From Platanthera guangdongensis (taxonomy: Eukaryota > Streptophyta > Magnoliopsida > Asparagales > Orchidaceae): a stretch of DNA of 64,000 bases. The translations under genes and the position numbers were made by a program. The stretch covers positions 67,081,259 to 67,145,258 of the forward strand of contig CM077162.1 of NCBI GenBank assembly GCA_039583875.1, given 5' to 3'. The notes below the pieces were generated by a model that saw only the letters and a program-made list of their open reading frames with translations, searched no databases and had not been told where the DNA came from. Below are positions 23,287-35,203 of the stretch, piece after piece. Every line of letters starts with the position of its first letter. Position 1 is the first letter of the stretch.

Positions 23287-23438
23287 ATTTGGTATCAAAG
23301 CGAGGTTTCGATCCTTGGTTGGATGGTTTCCATTGAGTAACCACCCGGTCTGTCTGTGGTATATGACGTCTGGCCCCGACCGAACCTACTGTTATATGCT
23401 ATGCGACGGATAGGGGGTGTTACAATTTGGTATCAGAC
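23177..23438 (+). repeat. Tandem duplication of LTR end plus primer-binding site in element E
   Basis: Positions 23177-23314 and 23315-23438 are imperfect copies with a 138-bp period, each holding an LTR end (GGGGTGTTACA) and a primer-binding site. The first site reads TGGTATCAAAG (23290-23300) and the second TGGTATCAGAC (23428-23438). The second matches the site of element G, so it is probably the original junction. Confidence 0.85.
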
Positions 23439-23646
23439 TACTGGTTTTGGTCGGGCTTAAAATGAATTCGTCGACGAATTGTTTTTAAGGGGTGGTGAGC
23501 ACATGTGTGTGCGTCATCGTTATAACAGTAAAAGGACCCATGAATGTCCACTTAGGAATGCAAATACACGTGTTTGAGGAACCTGTGCGTTCCTATAATT
23601 ACTTTTTGCAATTTTGTATGGTCGCTTAACGGTGTTTTGTACAATT

Positions 23647-24540
23647 ATAGGTGACCAGAAGTGGTGCTGGGCCGCCAGAATGTCCGGTTTCTGAGGAGTA
23701 TAGTGCACCTAGTGAGGTGTTTGAGACCCCTCCTTCGTCTAAAACCGTAAGAAGGATCGTTGAAGTGGTGTTCGCTGTGACGAGTGCACAGCATGGAAGA
23801 AATGTATAACCCTGTGCCCCTGTTGTGGCTTCAACGCCGGGTGGCATGATGGAGCAGATGACTTTTGGTAGACCATCGGGGCAGGAGCTGAACATGTGTT
23901 TAGTGCAGGGAGCGCACTCAGTTGACGAATATTTGCAAGCATTTCTTATAATAAGCCGCTACCCATGCTTTGAGTTGGAGAACGAGCAGGCTGTAGTCGA
24001 TAGATTTTATAATAGTCTGCATGGCAAGCTGCGAATCCTACTGCTAGGACCAAAATTATTGGGATTCCGAGCCTTGGTGGAGTCGGCTAGATATTTGGAA
24101 GTAAACTTGAGGAAGACTCACCCGATGCCAGCGACCATGGTATCTAACTATGAAGGCCCCATAAGAGCTGCATCCGGCAAAATGCTGGAGAAGGGGGCTA
24201 CAACATCGACTAGCAAAGCTACTTACACTTGTCATACTTGTGGAAGGAAATGGCACTTTGCCCGAGAGTGTTGGAATGGTGCTCAGAAGACTAAGAAAGT
24301 TATGTCATGATCAGTTGAAGACTTTAGTGCAAAGGAAACAACGTTCAAAGTGTCGAACACCTCAAAGTCTGGATATCGAAGGTGGTATAAGAAGGCTAGG
24401 ACTTTGGGTCTAGGCCCTCCTTTCGGTGCTTCGGGGGCATCTACAGGACAAACCACGGACGCATGTTACAACTGTGGGGAGTAGGGGCATTATGCCCGTA
24501 GGTGCCGAAAGCCCGAGAGGACGCACGCCGTCGTGAGGAC
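23647..24540 (+). pseudogene. Element E gag remnant
   Basis: The gag domain is visible as AHSVDEYLQAFLIISRYPCF and ENEQAVVDRFYNSLHGKLR. A zinc knuckle CHTCGRKWHFAREC lies at about 24229-24270. A second knuckle, CYNCGE then GHYARRC, at about 24468-24510 is broken by a stop. The N-terminal part has no clean start. Confidence 0.8.
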
Positions 24541-24559
24541 AGGTATGGTTTAAAGATAG

Positions 24560-26284
24560 TTTAGCCTTCAATACTTGTCGCCCTTGTGCAGGTTAGCTTA
24601 GAACTACTTGGGCTAAGCTTTGTTCTGATTTTTGTTTATCTGGTGAGAGCACCGTTCGTTTACGGAATTTCACATTCCTTTATTCAAGAATTATATTGCA
24701 TGTCGGAGTACCTCCTTCGATGGTAAGAGACTAATTGGATGTGATATGGTCCAATGGTGCTCAATGCGCGCGGGTAGAATTTGTTGCGCTTAGGTTTGGA
24801 TTGGGAGTCAGGAGTTCCATTTGCTAGCGTCGCTACTGCCGCTGTAGGAGTTCGACGTAATATTTGGCATGGACTGGCTCTCGGAGTAGCAAGCCTATTT
24901 TGATTGCAGTCGCAAGGAAGTCAAGTTGGGAGCAAGTCGTGAGATGACCTTTACGGGCATGAAAGGGTCGAGCAAGACGTTGATGTCTGCTCTTCAGGTG
25001 GTGAAGGCGGTTCATGTTGGTGCAGAGCTGTTCTTTACACTAGTGGAGGTTGCGAAGCCGAAGCCTACTTTGGTTAGTATTTCAGTGGTATCAGAGTACC
25101 CTGATGTGTTCCCTAGCGATCTTCATGGAGCCCCGCCTCAACGGGAGATAGATTTTATGATTGAGCTAGTGCCAGGTGCGAAGCCTGTGCCACGATCTCC
25201 GTATCGGCTAGCGCCTAAAGAAATGGCGGAGCTGAAGATGCAACTTCAAGAGTTGTTGGAGAAGGGGTTTGTGTGTCCAAGTTCGTCACCTTGGAGCGCA
25301 CCGGTCCTCTTTGTGAAGAAGAAGGATGGGAGCTTGATACTTTGTATTGTTTATCGGGAGTTGAACAAGCTAATGGAAAAGAACAAGTACCCGATCCCGA
25401 GGATTGATGATCTATTTGATCAGTTGTTCGGATCGACGGTGTACTCAAAGTTGGATCTCAAGTCTGGATACTATCAGCTGAGGATAAGGGAGAGTGATAT
25501 CCCCAAAACAGCTTTTAGTACGAGATACGGGCATTACGAGTTTACGGACATGTCGTTTGGGCTGACTAATGCACCGTCAGTGTTTATGGATTTGTTGAAC
25601 CGGACGTTCAGGGAGTACTTAGACCATTTTGTGATTGTCTTCATCGACGATATTTTGGTGTACTCGCAGAGTGAGGAAGATCACTACAGGCATCTTCATT
25701 TGGTATTGGAGATGCTGAGGAGGAATCAACTACACGCCAAGTTCTCCAAATATGAGTTTTGGTTGTCCTCAGTGGCGTTCCTCGGTCATATAGTCAGTGG
25801 AGAAGGTATTGCAGTGGATCCGGCGAAGATTATTGCGATACGAGAGTGGCCTGAGCTTTCTACGTTAGCGGAAGTCCGGAGCTTTCTAGGGCTTGCCGGC
25901 TATTATAGGTGCTTCGTGGAGAACTTCTCGCGGATAGCGTTACCTCTCACTATGTTGATGAGGAAGGAGCAGAAGTTTGTTTGGACGCCGGAGTGCGCGC
26001 GAGATTTTGAAGAGTTGAAGTGTCGGTTGACCACGACGCCTGTGTTGAGTTTGTCGAGTGGGACCGAAGGTTTTGAGATTTATAGCGATGCTTCGGGCAG
26101 TGGTTTGGGTTGCGTGATACTGCAGCATGGAAGCGTTATCCGGTCCATGACTTGGAGTTAGCGGCCGTGATTTTTGCCTTGAAGCTGTGGAGGCACTACT
26201 TGTACGGAGTAAGGGTCGATATCTATACCCACCATAAGAGCCTGAAATATTTGTTGGATCAGAAAGATCTGAACATGCGGCAGC
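24560..26284 (+). pseudogene. Element E protease remnant, reverse transcriptase and RNase H (5' part)
   Basis: A protease tail (FDVIFGMDWLSE then a stop) is near 24850-24890. From 24926 a frame open to 26161 holds reverse transcriptase: [66 protein letters not shown] and catalytic FIDD ([12 protein letters not shown]). RNase H begins at [13 protein letters not shown] and is in another frame after 26110 ([25 protein letters not shown]). Element B splits it right after DQKDLNMRQ. Confidence 0.93.
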
Positions 26285-27173
26285 TGAAAGATATGGTACC
26301 TAAACACCTAGAGGGGGGGGGGGGTGAATAGGTGACCTAATCCTTTTTGACTTTTGTTTGGCAGCACAACAGCTATTTCACTGAATTCTACAGCTAACAG
26401 CAATTACAGCATATAAACAGTAATTCCACAGCACAGCACAGCACAGAAGACACACTAATTTATAGTGGTTCCCCAATCTTTGGGTACATCCACTTTCCCC
26501 CTTCGCCTATCTAGCAGTGTACTAGATTCGGCCAAACTTCTCCACTAGCTCAGAACCCAACTAGGTTCCTACACCTCAGGCCCAAAGCCTTACACTCAGC
26601 CAAAAGGCCTACACTCAGCCACCCAGGCCTACACTCAGCCAATTAAGGCCTACACTCAGAGTTCTTCAACTCCTACACTCAGGCAACCAAGCCCTACCCT
26701 CAGCCTTTATAATATAGGCTTACAATTCTCTCAGATCCAATGGATCCTACAAGTTAAAATAGAAAGTACAATAGCTAACTCTACAACTCAGAAAATAAGA
26801 GAGGAGTTGAGAGATTCTTGAAGAGTTCTTGGAAGAACTCAGTTAGATCCAAACTGACTTAGCTTCCTTCAAAGCTTCTTGATTAGAACTGAATTAGTCT
26901 GAATCTTCTGCAGTTGTTCCTTGACCTCTGCTTCTTGAAATCCAGATGACTCTGAATTCTTCTTCTCAGCCTTAGTTCCAAAGACTGAATTCTTGGTTGG
27001 AGCTCTCTCTCTCCAACTTCTTAGATCTGCCGATGCACAGCAAGATCTTCTTGTGTTGATACTCAATATACCACTTTTACAAAGATCTGAACTCTCTCTA
27101 TCAAAAACTTTTTCAACCACTTCTATATCACTTCATCTATCTTTTTCAATCTCTGTCTGTAAACTATGGGTGC

Positions 27174-27184
27174 CTATTTATAGG
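27174..27184 (-). promoter_or_regulatory. TATA box of element B 3' LTR
   Basis: CCTATAAATAG on the element strand, about 150 bp downstream of the nearest palindrome. It is conserved in element A and in the partner LTR. Confidence 0.75.
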
Positions 27185-27336
27185 CTTCCTTCATGGTAAC
27201 CGGCTGGTCCGGTTCATAACAGACTTCTGATATCTCTGACAGTTGATGTAGACCGGCTGGATCGGCAGCTGTCATGTCAACCAGTCACTTCTTGAAATTC
27301 TCTAACTGTCAGATAGTGTCGAGAATTTCTGTTCTT

Positions 27337-28248
27337 AAGTGTCGACACTTATAGACCAAGTGTCGACACATGTTGTGTAAGTGTCGACACAAGTCCACAA
27401 GGTGTCGACACAATTCCTTGTATGTCTCGACACAGATTCTTCTGCATGTGTCGACACTGAAATTGAGTGTCGACACAAATACTTGTACTTCATTCTTTAA
27501 CTGCATTCTTCTAAGTGTTGACACATGTTCTTTGTGTCGACACATCTTCATGTGTTGAAACTGTCAAGTGTCGACACTGCTTCTTGGTGTCGACACAAGT
27601 CTTCACTTTTGTTTCTTCAGCTGAGTGTCGACACATTCCTTTAGTGTCGACACTTGTACTTAGAATATTTTGTAACTTTTCTGTTCTTTGCTAAGTGTCG
27701 ACACAGCTCCTTGTGTCGACACTTTCTTCAAGTGTAGAGTCTTTAGCTAAGTGTCGACACATTGTGCTGAGTGTCGACACTTTCTTCAACTACTGACTCT
27801 TCAGCATAGTGTCGACACATTGTGTTGGGTGTCGACACTTACTTCAAATACTGAGTCTTTAGCTAAGTGTCGACACATTGTGCTGGGTGTCGACACTTTC
27901 TTTAAGTGTTGACTCTTCTGCATAGTGTCGACACATTGTGTTGAGTGTCGACACTTGTACTTAGATTCTGCAGACTTTTGCTGAGTGTCGACACAACTCC
28001 AAGTGTCGACACTTTCTGGTGTTGACTCAGCTCTTCTAGGTGTCGACACTTCTGCTAAGTGTCGACACAGCTTTTCTGCATTCTTCTACACTGAGTGTCG
28101 ACACAGCTCCAAGTGTCGACACTTTCTGACTGGTGTCGACTCTTCTTCCAGGTGTCGACACAATGACTCCAAGTGTCGACACTGCTTGTCTGGGTGTCGA
28201 CACAAGCTTTCTCAAGTGTCGACACTTTCCCTCTGGGTGTCGACACAT
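27337..28248. repeat. GTGTCGACAC palindrome array, element B 3' LTR
   Basis: I count about 32 perfect GTGTCGACAC in ~910 bp, plus several one-base variants. From 27751 to 27954 the starts are 27751, 27771, 27809, 27829, 27867, 27887, 27925 and 27945, a strict 20/38-bp alternation that makes a 58-bp repeat of palindrome pairs. Elsewhere in the array pair spacing is 18-20 bp. Each copy contains a SalI site. Confidence 0.97.
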
Positions 28249-28391
28249 GGACTTAGAAATTTTTAGCTTCAGTCCAGTGTATTCCTAACCTGCACAAGTA
28301 ACTCAAACAAACATCAAATACACTATGATGTATATCATTGAGTTAGGTGAGGCTTCTTCAAATCAGGTACATTTGACCAATGTACCCAACA

Positions 28392-28403
28392 ATCTCCCCC
28401 TAT
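28392..28403 (-). other. Polypurine tract of element B
   Basis: The minus strand reads ATAGGGGGAGAT directly before the 3' LTR. The following 290 bp (28404-28691) up to the third ORF are AT-rich with nothing recognised. Confidence 0.8.
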
Positions 28404-28691
28404 TTGGAGAAGTCATAACCCTTAGTCAATGATATACATCACTCATAATTAAAAATTATAAAATGATGTAAAACAGGTATATGTCAACAGAGTTAAACTT
28501 AAACATGTAATAAAGCACACATGTATACTCATTCAGCATTACAGAACAAACAAGAATTAGACACATTCATCTGAACAATCATGAAATTTATTTAACAAAA
28601 AATGTTCAAACATTGTTGTTAATACATTTTCAATGATTTACACAAAATGTTTGATGTAACAGATTACAACATTCTTCAGTTTAATCTTAGT

Positions 28692-31514
28692 CTAATTCTG
28701 CTCTGGTTCTTTTATGACTATGCCTTTTCCAGCTTGCACTTTGGCCTTTACAGCAGCAGCAGCAGCAGGCTCAGCTTCAGCAGTCTTCTTCCCTTTGGAG
28801 TCCTTCTTCTTCTGTTCTTCAGCCTTGATTTTTTGCCTCTCAAAATAATGATAGGGCTTAGGAAAGTACTTGCTAGGCTCCACAGCTGTAGGAGGTAGCT
28901 TTCCTAACTTAGCCTTCCTTCTATGTTGGACAATGGCTTCCTGCCTACTCTCATGCTTCCTCCATTCTGCCTCTGAGAACCACTTGTTCCTCTCATGTGC
29001 ATTGTCCTTGGCTGCTTTCCAGGCTGTGAGAATGATGTTCCTAGAAGTAGGGCTCCACTGTTCAAAATCTGGTTTTTGCTCAGCCAGTTCCCTGAACTTC
29101 TTCTTTGACAGCCTTGTCTCTTCTTCTTTATCCATAGCCTCTTGCATGGCTGCTGTAATAGGTTGAACAACCTTTTCCAGAATAATATTAGGCTTACCAG
29201 CAGTTGGACTATACATTGTGCTTACATCAGCATGAACCATTTCAAAATCTGGAGGTGGATAGATCACGTGAGCTACTTCCTGTTGCTCACCTCCAAGATA
29301 TGCACTTTGAATACCAGATTCAGCTACATTATCATCATCACACAGGGGAGGATAGCCCAGTGTAGCTCTGATGGAATTAGAAATCCATTTGGCATGATCA
29401 GAGCTAGCTTTGACTAACACCCTCTCCCCCTTTATGACTTCTTGTTCTACATGATCTCTTACATCATCCTTTTGGAATCTAATCTGACTGTCCAAGTACC
29501 TGATTCCTTCCTTAAAATAAGGTCTAAGCTTTGTAAGCTGTTCAGAAATGACCTTCTGTGAATCTTTAATGACAGTCTTGACAGCAGCAAGTTCTTCTTG
29601 AAAAGCTTTATCAAATTCAGCCTTGGCAGCATCAGTAGAAGTAGATGGATCAGCAGACTTATTCTTTAATTCAGTCACTATAGCATTGTGGGAGGCTGTC
29701 AGATTATCATTCATTCTCAATTGATTTTCCAGCACATAGCCTTGCTTCTGTGCTATATCATCTACTTGAGACTTTATTTTCTCCTGGTGAGTTGCCAAAT
29801 AGACCACTGCATTACCACCCTTGTGGAAGCAGTCAGTCATTTCCTTCTTATTCAAATTCATTTCAAACCTTATTGATTTGATATCTTGAGCTAGATCAAA
29901 TTGTAGGGACTTGTGGCCTTAATCAATATATGTCTCTATAGCCCTTCTTTGCTCATCCAGCTTAACTTGCATTGCTACCATTAAGCTGCTGTAATCTGTT
30001 GATGGAGCTTGTTGAATTAGAGAGTGTTGAGCAACTGTTTGTAGAGCCTTCTTGTAGCTCTGACTCCTTCTTTTAAAAACAAAGAATTGTTTCTTCTTAG
30101 CTTGCTCAGTTTCATCATCCTCAGACTCTGAAGTACTGGCTATATCCACCCTATCCTTAGGGCTTGATGGTTTTTCAGTTTGCACATCTTGTGCCTTCTC
30201 AGTATCTAGCCTTATAGGCTCTTCCTGAACTTCCAGATTCTCCCCCTCAGCAGCAGCATCCTTCTCTTCATCAGCAGCATTCTTTTCCATGTCAAAATCA
30301 TCTTGATCTAAATTCAGAAATAGATCTTCCATTGTATATTCTGGGGGTGACTGTGCAGGAGATGTACTGTGTTCATCAGCTACAACAGATGTGTCTTAGA
30401 GAACAACATCTGGTTCTTGAGTTGCTTGCTGATTTTGCTGATGGTCATCAGACAAATCAGAATTTATTATAGAAAAATTGAAAGTATTAAGGTCAACAAG
30501 TACCTCTTGGATGAGGATGGTGGCTTGCTCACTCTCCAGTGTAGATGGTTCTGCTACACCTGGAAGCTCCCCCTGGCTTGGATCCCTAGGGATGGGGCTA
30601 GTGTGAGGCAGCTCCCCCTGAATCTCAGCCACATCTTGACCAGCAGGGGTCTTTTTTACTATCTCCTCCTCTTGCTCATCAGGTGTAAACACCACCTGTT
30701 CTTCACTCTCAGAACTGCTTGAGGACACTTGTGTCACAACAGCAGTTTTTCTTTTCTTCCTGGGTGGAGAATCTTTCTTAGTAACTTGTTTCTCAGGGGT
30801 GGTCAATTCCTTTGACAGCACCCTTTCCCACCTGGAGAAGATTCTCATGTCCATCCTTCTCATGTGGTTGATTTTAGCTCCAACAGCAATGCTCATTACC
30901 TCTGGAATTGATCCAGTCAGGTAGAGACTTAGTATCCTGCCCAGATTGGGCTTCTTCAGACTTTCCTTTATCTTCTCAAGGATAACCATTGACCAATCTG
31001 TTCTTAGGTTGAAGATAATTCTGGTCATGACATTGAACATGGAGGCTGACACCCTGTCATGCCCTCCAGTTTTACTGAGAATGACCTTGCCTACTATCTC
31101 TGACAGAAATTTTCCTTGAATGTTCATGCCTTTTCTGTTAAAGACAGAACCTATTTTCATCTTAGAATCAAGACCACACCAGACCAAAGCTTCCCTGGTC
31201 TTGGATGTAGAAATTTCTTCTTCTTCTTGAGTCTTAGGTAGCTGAAGTACCTTTCTCAAAGACTTGGGTGAAATCTTGACCTTGGTGCCATGCACCCTTG
31301 ACTTAATTCTGTAGCCTGAGTCATCTACAGAAGCTCCAGTAAGAAATTCTATAACTTCCTTCTTCCATATCTTGGTTGGTTCTGAAACCAAGAATTCCAA
31401 TCCTGAATCGGTGACTAGGGTTACCACCGACTTGATTTCTTGATCGCCATCGTCAAAAGCACCTCGCACGAGCTCATACCCTTCGTTAACATTCTCCTCG
31501 AGCTTGGGAGCCAT
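28692..31514 (-). pseudogene. Element B third ORF (about 940 codons, two in-frame stops)
   Basis: Starting at the ATG at 31514 (MAPKLEENVNEGYELV), one frame runs to 28692 with stops only at 30396-30398 and 29919-29921. The N-terminal ~250 residues look globular (EFLVSEPTKIWKKEVIEFLTG, MFNVMTRIIFNLRTDWSM) and resemble plant-specific ORFs carried after pol by some retrotransposons. The middle is acidic and Ser-rich with a basic patch (PPRKKRKT) that could be a nuclear-localisation signal. The C-terminal third is charged and helical, ending in a Lys/Ala-rich tail. I see no clear signal peptide or membrane segment, so an envelope role is unsupported. The two stops may be real damage or errors. 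Confidence 0.75.
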
Positions 31515-31548
31515 TAGGGTTTGAAGATTTAGTCTTGAGAAGAGAGAA

Positions 31549-31995
31549 ATGTCGACACAAGAGTTTTGGTCTCGAAACTTTTGAAAGCGTGTCGACAAAC
31601 AAAGACAGAATCCTATTTATACCTTTCTGGTTTGAAGACGAACAGGCGGGATGGATTACTAAAGATGTGTCGACACTGGCAATAAGTGTCGACACTGACT
31701 GATAATGTCTCGACACTCATGTGTCGACACAAGTTTAAGTCAACAGATTTTATGTGTCGACACTTGGTTAAGTGTCGACACCACACTACTCGACATGTAG
31801 TCGAGACTTTACTTAGAAAATTCTGAGTAAAACTTAAGTGTCGACACCTTATTGGATGTGTCGACACCTACTCGACATGTGTCGACACTAACATTCTGAA
31901 GTGTCGACACCAACTTCCTAGATGTGTCGACACCATTTTCCTGAAGTGTCGACACTTACTATTCTGTGTCGACATAGACTTGTCTATGTGTCGAC
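31549..31995. repeat. Internal GTGTCGACAC array upstream of the third ORF of element B
   Basis: About 15 copies of TGTCGACA, most as GTGTCGACAC or GTGTCGACACC, lie within 450 bp between the end of pol (32031) and the third-ORF ATG (31514). It is the same motif as in the LTR array but with different spacers and looser spacing, so it is not a simple LTR fragment. Confidence 0.93.
31613..31621 (-). promoter_or_regulatory. TATA box ahead of the third ORF of element B
   Basis: The element strand reads TATAAATAG, as in the LTR, 99-107 bp before the ATG. Most of the palindrome array lies upstream of it. AAACCCTA, the plant telo-box motif, overlaps the start codon. Together these suggest an internal promoter for the third ORF. 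Confidence 0.6.
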
Positions 31996-32030
31996 ACCTT
32001 TTTACTTAGCCAATTTTTAGTTCTGTAAAC

Positions 32031-35000
32031 TTAGTCTAAGTTTATCATACCTAGTTCAATTTTGAACCTATTGAACTTAGCTTCTTCTAAGGGCTTAGTG
32101 AACATATCAGCTATCTGATTATCAGTTCTAACATATTCAAGTGCAATATCATTTCTTTCTACATGCTCCCTAAGAAAGTGATATTTAATCTCAATATGTT
32201 TAGTTCTACTATGTGATACAGGATTGTTAGCTATTGAAATAGCACTTGTAGAATCACAGTAAAGTGGAGTTCTACTTACCTGAAATCCATAGTCTTCTAA
32301 CTGATGTTGAATCCACAGAAGTTGAGCACAGCAACTTCCTGCAGCTACATATTCTGACTCAGCTGTGGAAATAGCCACACTGGTTTGCTTCTTACTGCTC
32401 CATGAAATGAGTCTTCCACCTAGGAATTGACAGGATCCAGTAGTGCTCTTTCTATCTTCTTTGCATCCTGCAAAGTCTGCATCTGAATAGCCTGTTAGAT
32501 CAAAATCTCCATTCCTAGGGTACCAGAGGCCTAGATAGGGAGTGCCCTTTAGATATCTCAAGATTCTCTTGACTGCAGTCAAGTGAGATTCTTTGGGGCA
32601 GGCTTGATACCTGGCACAAACACATGTAGCATACATAATGTCAGGCCTACTTGCAGTCAAGTATAGTAGGGAGCCGACTATCCCTCTATACAAGGTTTCA
32701 TCTACAGGTTTCCCTGCATCATCCTTGCTTAGAGACATACTTGACCCCATAGGAGTCTTCATGGTACTGGATGAATCCATACCATACTTCCTTATGAGTT
32801 CTAGGGTGAACTTGGACTGACATATGGATAGACCACTTCCAGTCTGTTTAACTTGGAGACCCAAGAAAAACTTCAGTTCTCCCATACTACTCATCTCAAA
32901 TTGACTTTGCATAAGCTTTGCAAACTTTTTGCAAAGGCTACTTTCAGTAGACCCAAATATAATGTCATCTACATATATTTGGACAAGTATGACTTTGCCT
33001 CTAGATTCCCTAAGGAATAGAGTCTTATCTATTTTCCCCTTGAGAACTTGTTCTCAATGAGGAAACTAGATAGGGTTTCATACCAAGCTCTAGGTGCTTG
33101 TTTTAACCCATATAATGCTTTCCTAAGTCTATAGACATAATGTGGAAGAGTAGGATCAACAAAACCTGAAGTCTGCTCCACATATACTTCTTCTTTCAAG
33201 TTACCATTTAGGAATGCTGACTTCACATCCATTTGGTATACCTTGAATCCTTGATAGGTTGCATAGGCCAAGAACATCCTTATGGCTTCCAGTCTGGCTA
33301 CTGGAGCAAAGGTTTGATCAAAATCAATACCTTCTTCTTGCCTATATCCTTTTGCAACCAGTCTTGCTTTATTCTTTATGATGACCCCTTGTTCATCTAA
33401 CTTATTTCTGTAGATCCACTTAGTTCCTATAACATTGTGGTCTTTAGGCTTTGGAACCAGCTCCCAAACCTTGCACCTTTTGAACTGATTAAGTTCTTCT
33501 TGCATAGCTTCAGTCCACTGTGGATCTTGTATAGCTTCTTCAAATTTCTTTAGTTCTATTTGAGACAGAAAACTTGAATATACTACAGCATTCTGATTTC
33601 TGCTCCTTGTCTGAACACCTTGTCTTGGATCTCCAATTATCAGTTCTACTGGATGATCTCTTAGATGCCTGTTGGCTGGAGGCATCCTTGCTTCTGGTTG
33701 TACTTCTACAGCATCTTCATCATGCTGAGTTCCTTGTACTTCTTCAGCTCCTGGTACATGTAGTTCTCCCCCTGGACATAAGCCATCTTCTTCTACTTGC
33801 TGTCTTGCAGCAGGTACATCTTCTATGGCTAGCTTGTCCATCTTCTTAGTAAGACCTGTGGGGCTGCATACATTGCTAGACAACTCATTGTTAATTAGTT
33901 GTGTCTCATCAAAAACTACATGCACAGACTCCTCTACAACTTGTGTAGTCAAGTTGTAGACTCTATAAGCCTTACTATTATTGCTGTACCCAACAAACAA
34001 TCCCTCTTGGGACTTGGCAGCAAACTTAGTTAGGTAAGACTTTCCATTGTTAAGTATGTAGCATTTACAACCAAAGATCCTGAAATAGGATAGATTTGGT
34101 TTCCTGCCTTTCACAACTTCATAGGGGGTCTTGTTTAACCTTTTAGTGATGGTAGCCCTATTTATCACATGGCATGCAGTGTTAACTGCTTCAGCCCAGA
34201 AATATTCTGGCAGTGATGAATCACTTAATAGGGTTCTACCAGCCTCTATCAAGATCCTATTTTTCCTTTCAGCAATGCCATTTTGCTGAGGTGTTCTAGG
34301 TGAAGAGAATTCTTGAAATATCCCATAGTCTTCACACAGCTTTGTCATGCTTTTAGACTGAAACTCAGTACCATGGTCACTTCTAATTTTGACCACTGTA
34401 CAGTTCAATTCATTCTGAATTTGCTTAACAAAACTATAGAAGACACTAGGTGTTTCAGATTTCTGCTTTAAGAAGAACACCCAGGAAAACCTTGAGTAGT
34501 CATCAACAACTACAAAGGTATAGACCTTCCTAACTAAGCTGTGAACTGGCATTGGACCAAATAGATCCATATGCAAGAGGTATAAACACCTCACAGCATC
34601 TTTGTTGTCCAAGCTTCTAAAGGTGGATTTAGTCTGCTTGCCCTTTTGACAAGCTGAGCAAATGCCATCTTTGACACACTTAACTTGAGGACCATTCCTC
34701 ACTAACTCTTTACTAAAGAGTTTGCCAATAGTCTTGTAATTAAGATGAGCAAGCCTCTTGTGCCATTTGACACATTGAGAGACTGTCTCATCAGCTACAA
34801 GACAAACTGGAGAACTATTGTTCTCAACCATAATGTCTAAACAATAGACATTTCTCTTCCTATAACCTGTCAAAATGATCTCTTGATCACTTGACCTCTT
34901 GATATGACAGCCATTTTTAACAAATGAGATGTCATACCCTACATCACTTAATTGACTTATACTAATGAGGTTGTGTTTCAACCCTTTAACATAAGCCACT

Positions 35001-35197
35001 TGAGTAATGGTAACAAGATTTGAAGAGATGTTACCAAACCCTTTGATGATTCCTTTTTCAGAACCACCAAAGGTCACTTTAGGACCATTTTTGATTGGAA
35101 TGTAGTCCTTCAGTAGTCCCCTAGTTCCAGTCATGTGTCTGGAACATCCACTATCCAAGTACCATGTAGGGGTATGGCCACTTGGATTCACCTGCAA
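32031..35197 (-). pseudogene. Element B pol: protease, integrase, RT and RNase H, one frameshift
   Basis: Protease [12 protein letters not shown] is followed by HHCC ([19 protein letters not shown]) and an integrase core with D in [10 protein letters not shown] in IRSDHGTEF and E in [11 protein letters not shown]. Reverse transcriptase has [10 protein letters not shown] and YVDD (32975-32964), and RNase H has YSDADFAGCKEDRKSTTG, AESEYVAAG and CDSTSAISIANN. The frame breaks near 33037, where a C-run has one base fewer than in element A, giving a TAG after FSRGK. The rest continues in the shifted frame to 32031. The protein otherwise looks complete. The frame equals that of gag, from which it is separated by one TAA. 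Confidence 0.95.
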
Positions 35198-35203
35198 AAC
35201 AAA

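Larger units (their letters stand above)
26285..28391 (-). repeat. Element B 3' LTR (2,107 bp)
   Basis: Plus-strand ends are TGAAAGATATGG and CCCAACA. In element direction: U3 with ~32 perfect GTGTCGACAC, then TATA box (27184-27174), then a transcribed part with short CCTACACTCAGCC repeats and a run of 12 C (12 G on plus at about 26313-26324) close to the 3' end. Confidence 0.97.

Noticed and set aside
27337..28248. CRISPR-like array (short repeats with variable spacers)
   Set aside because: Repeats are 10 bp, spacers 8-30 bp and irregular, the host is a plant LTR, and no cas genes exist.
28692..31514. Envelope gene of an errantivirus-like element
   Set aside because: No signal peptide, no clear transmembrane segment and no glycoprotein features; the protein is charged, with a nuclear-type basic patch.
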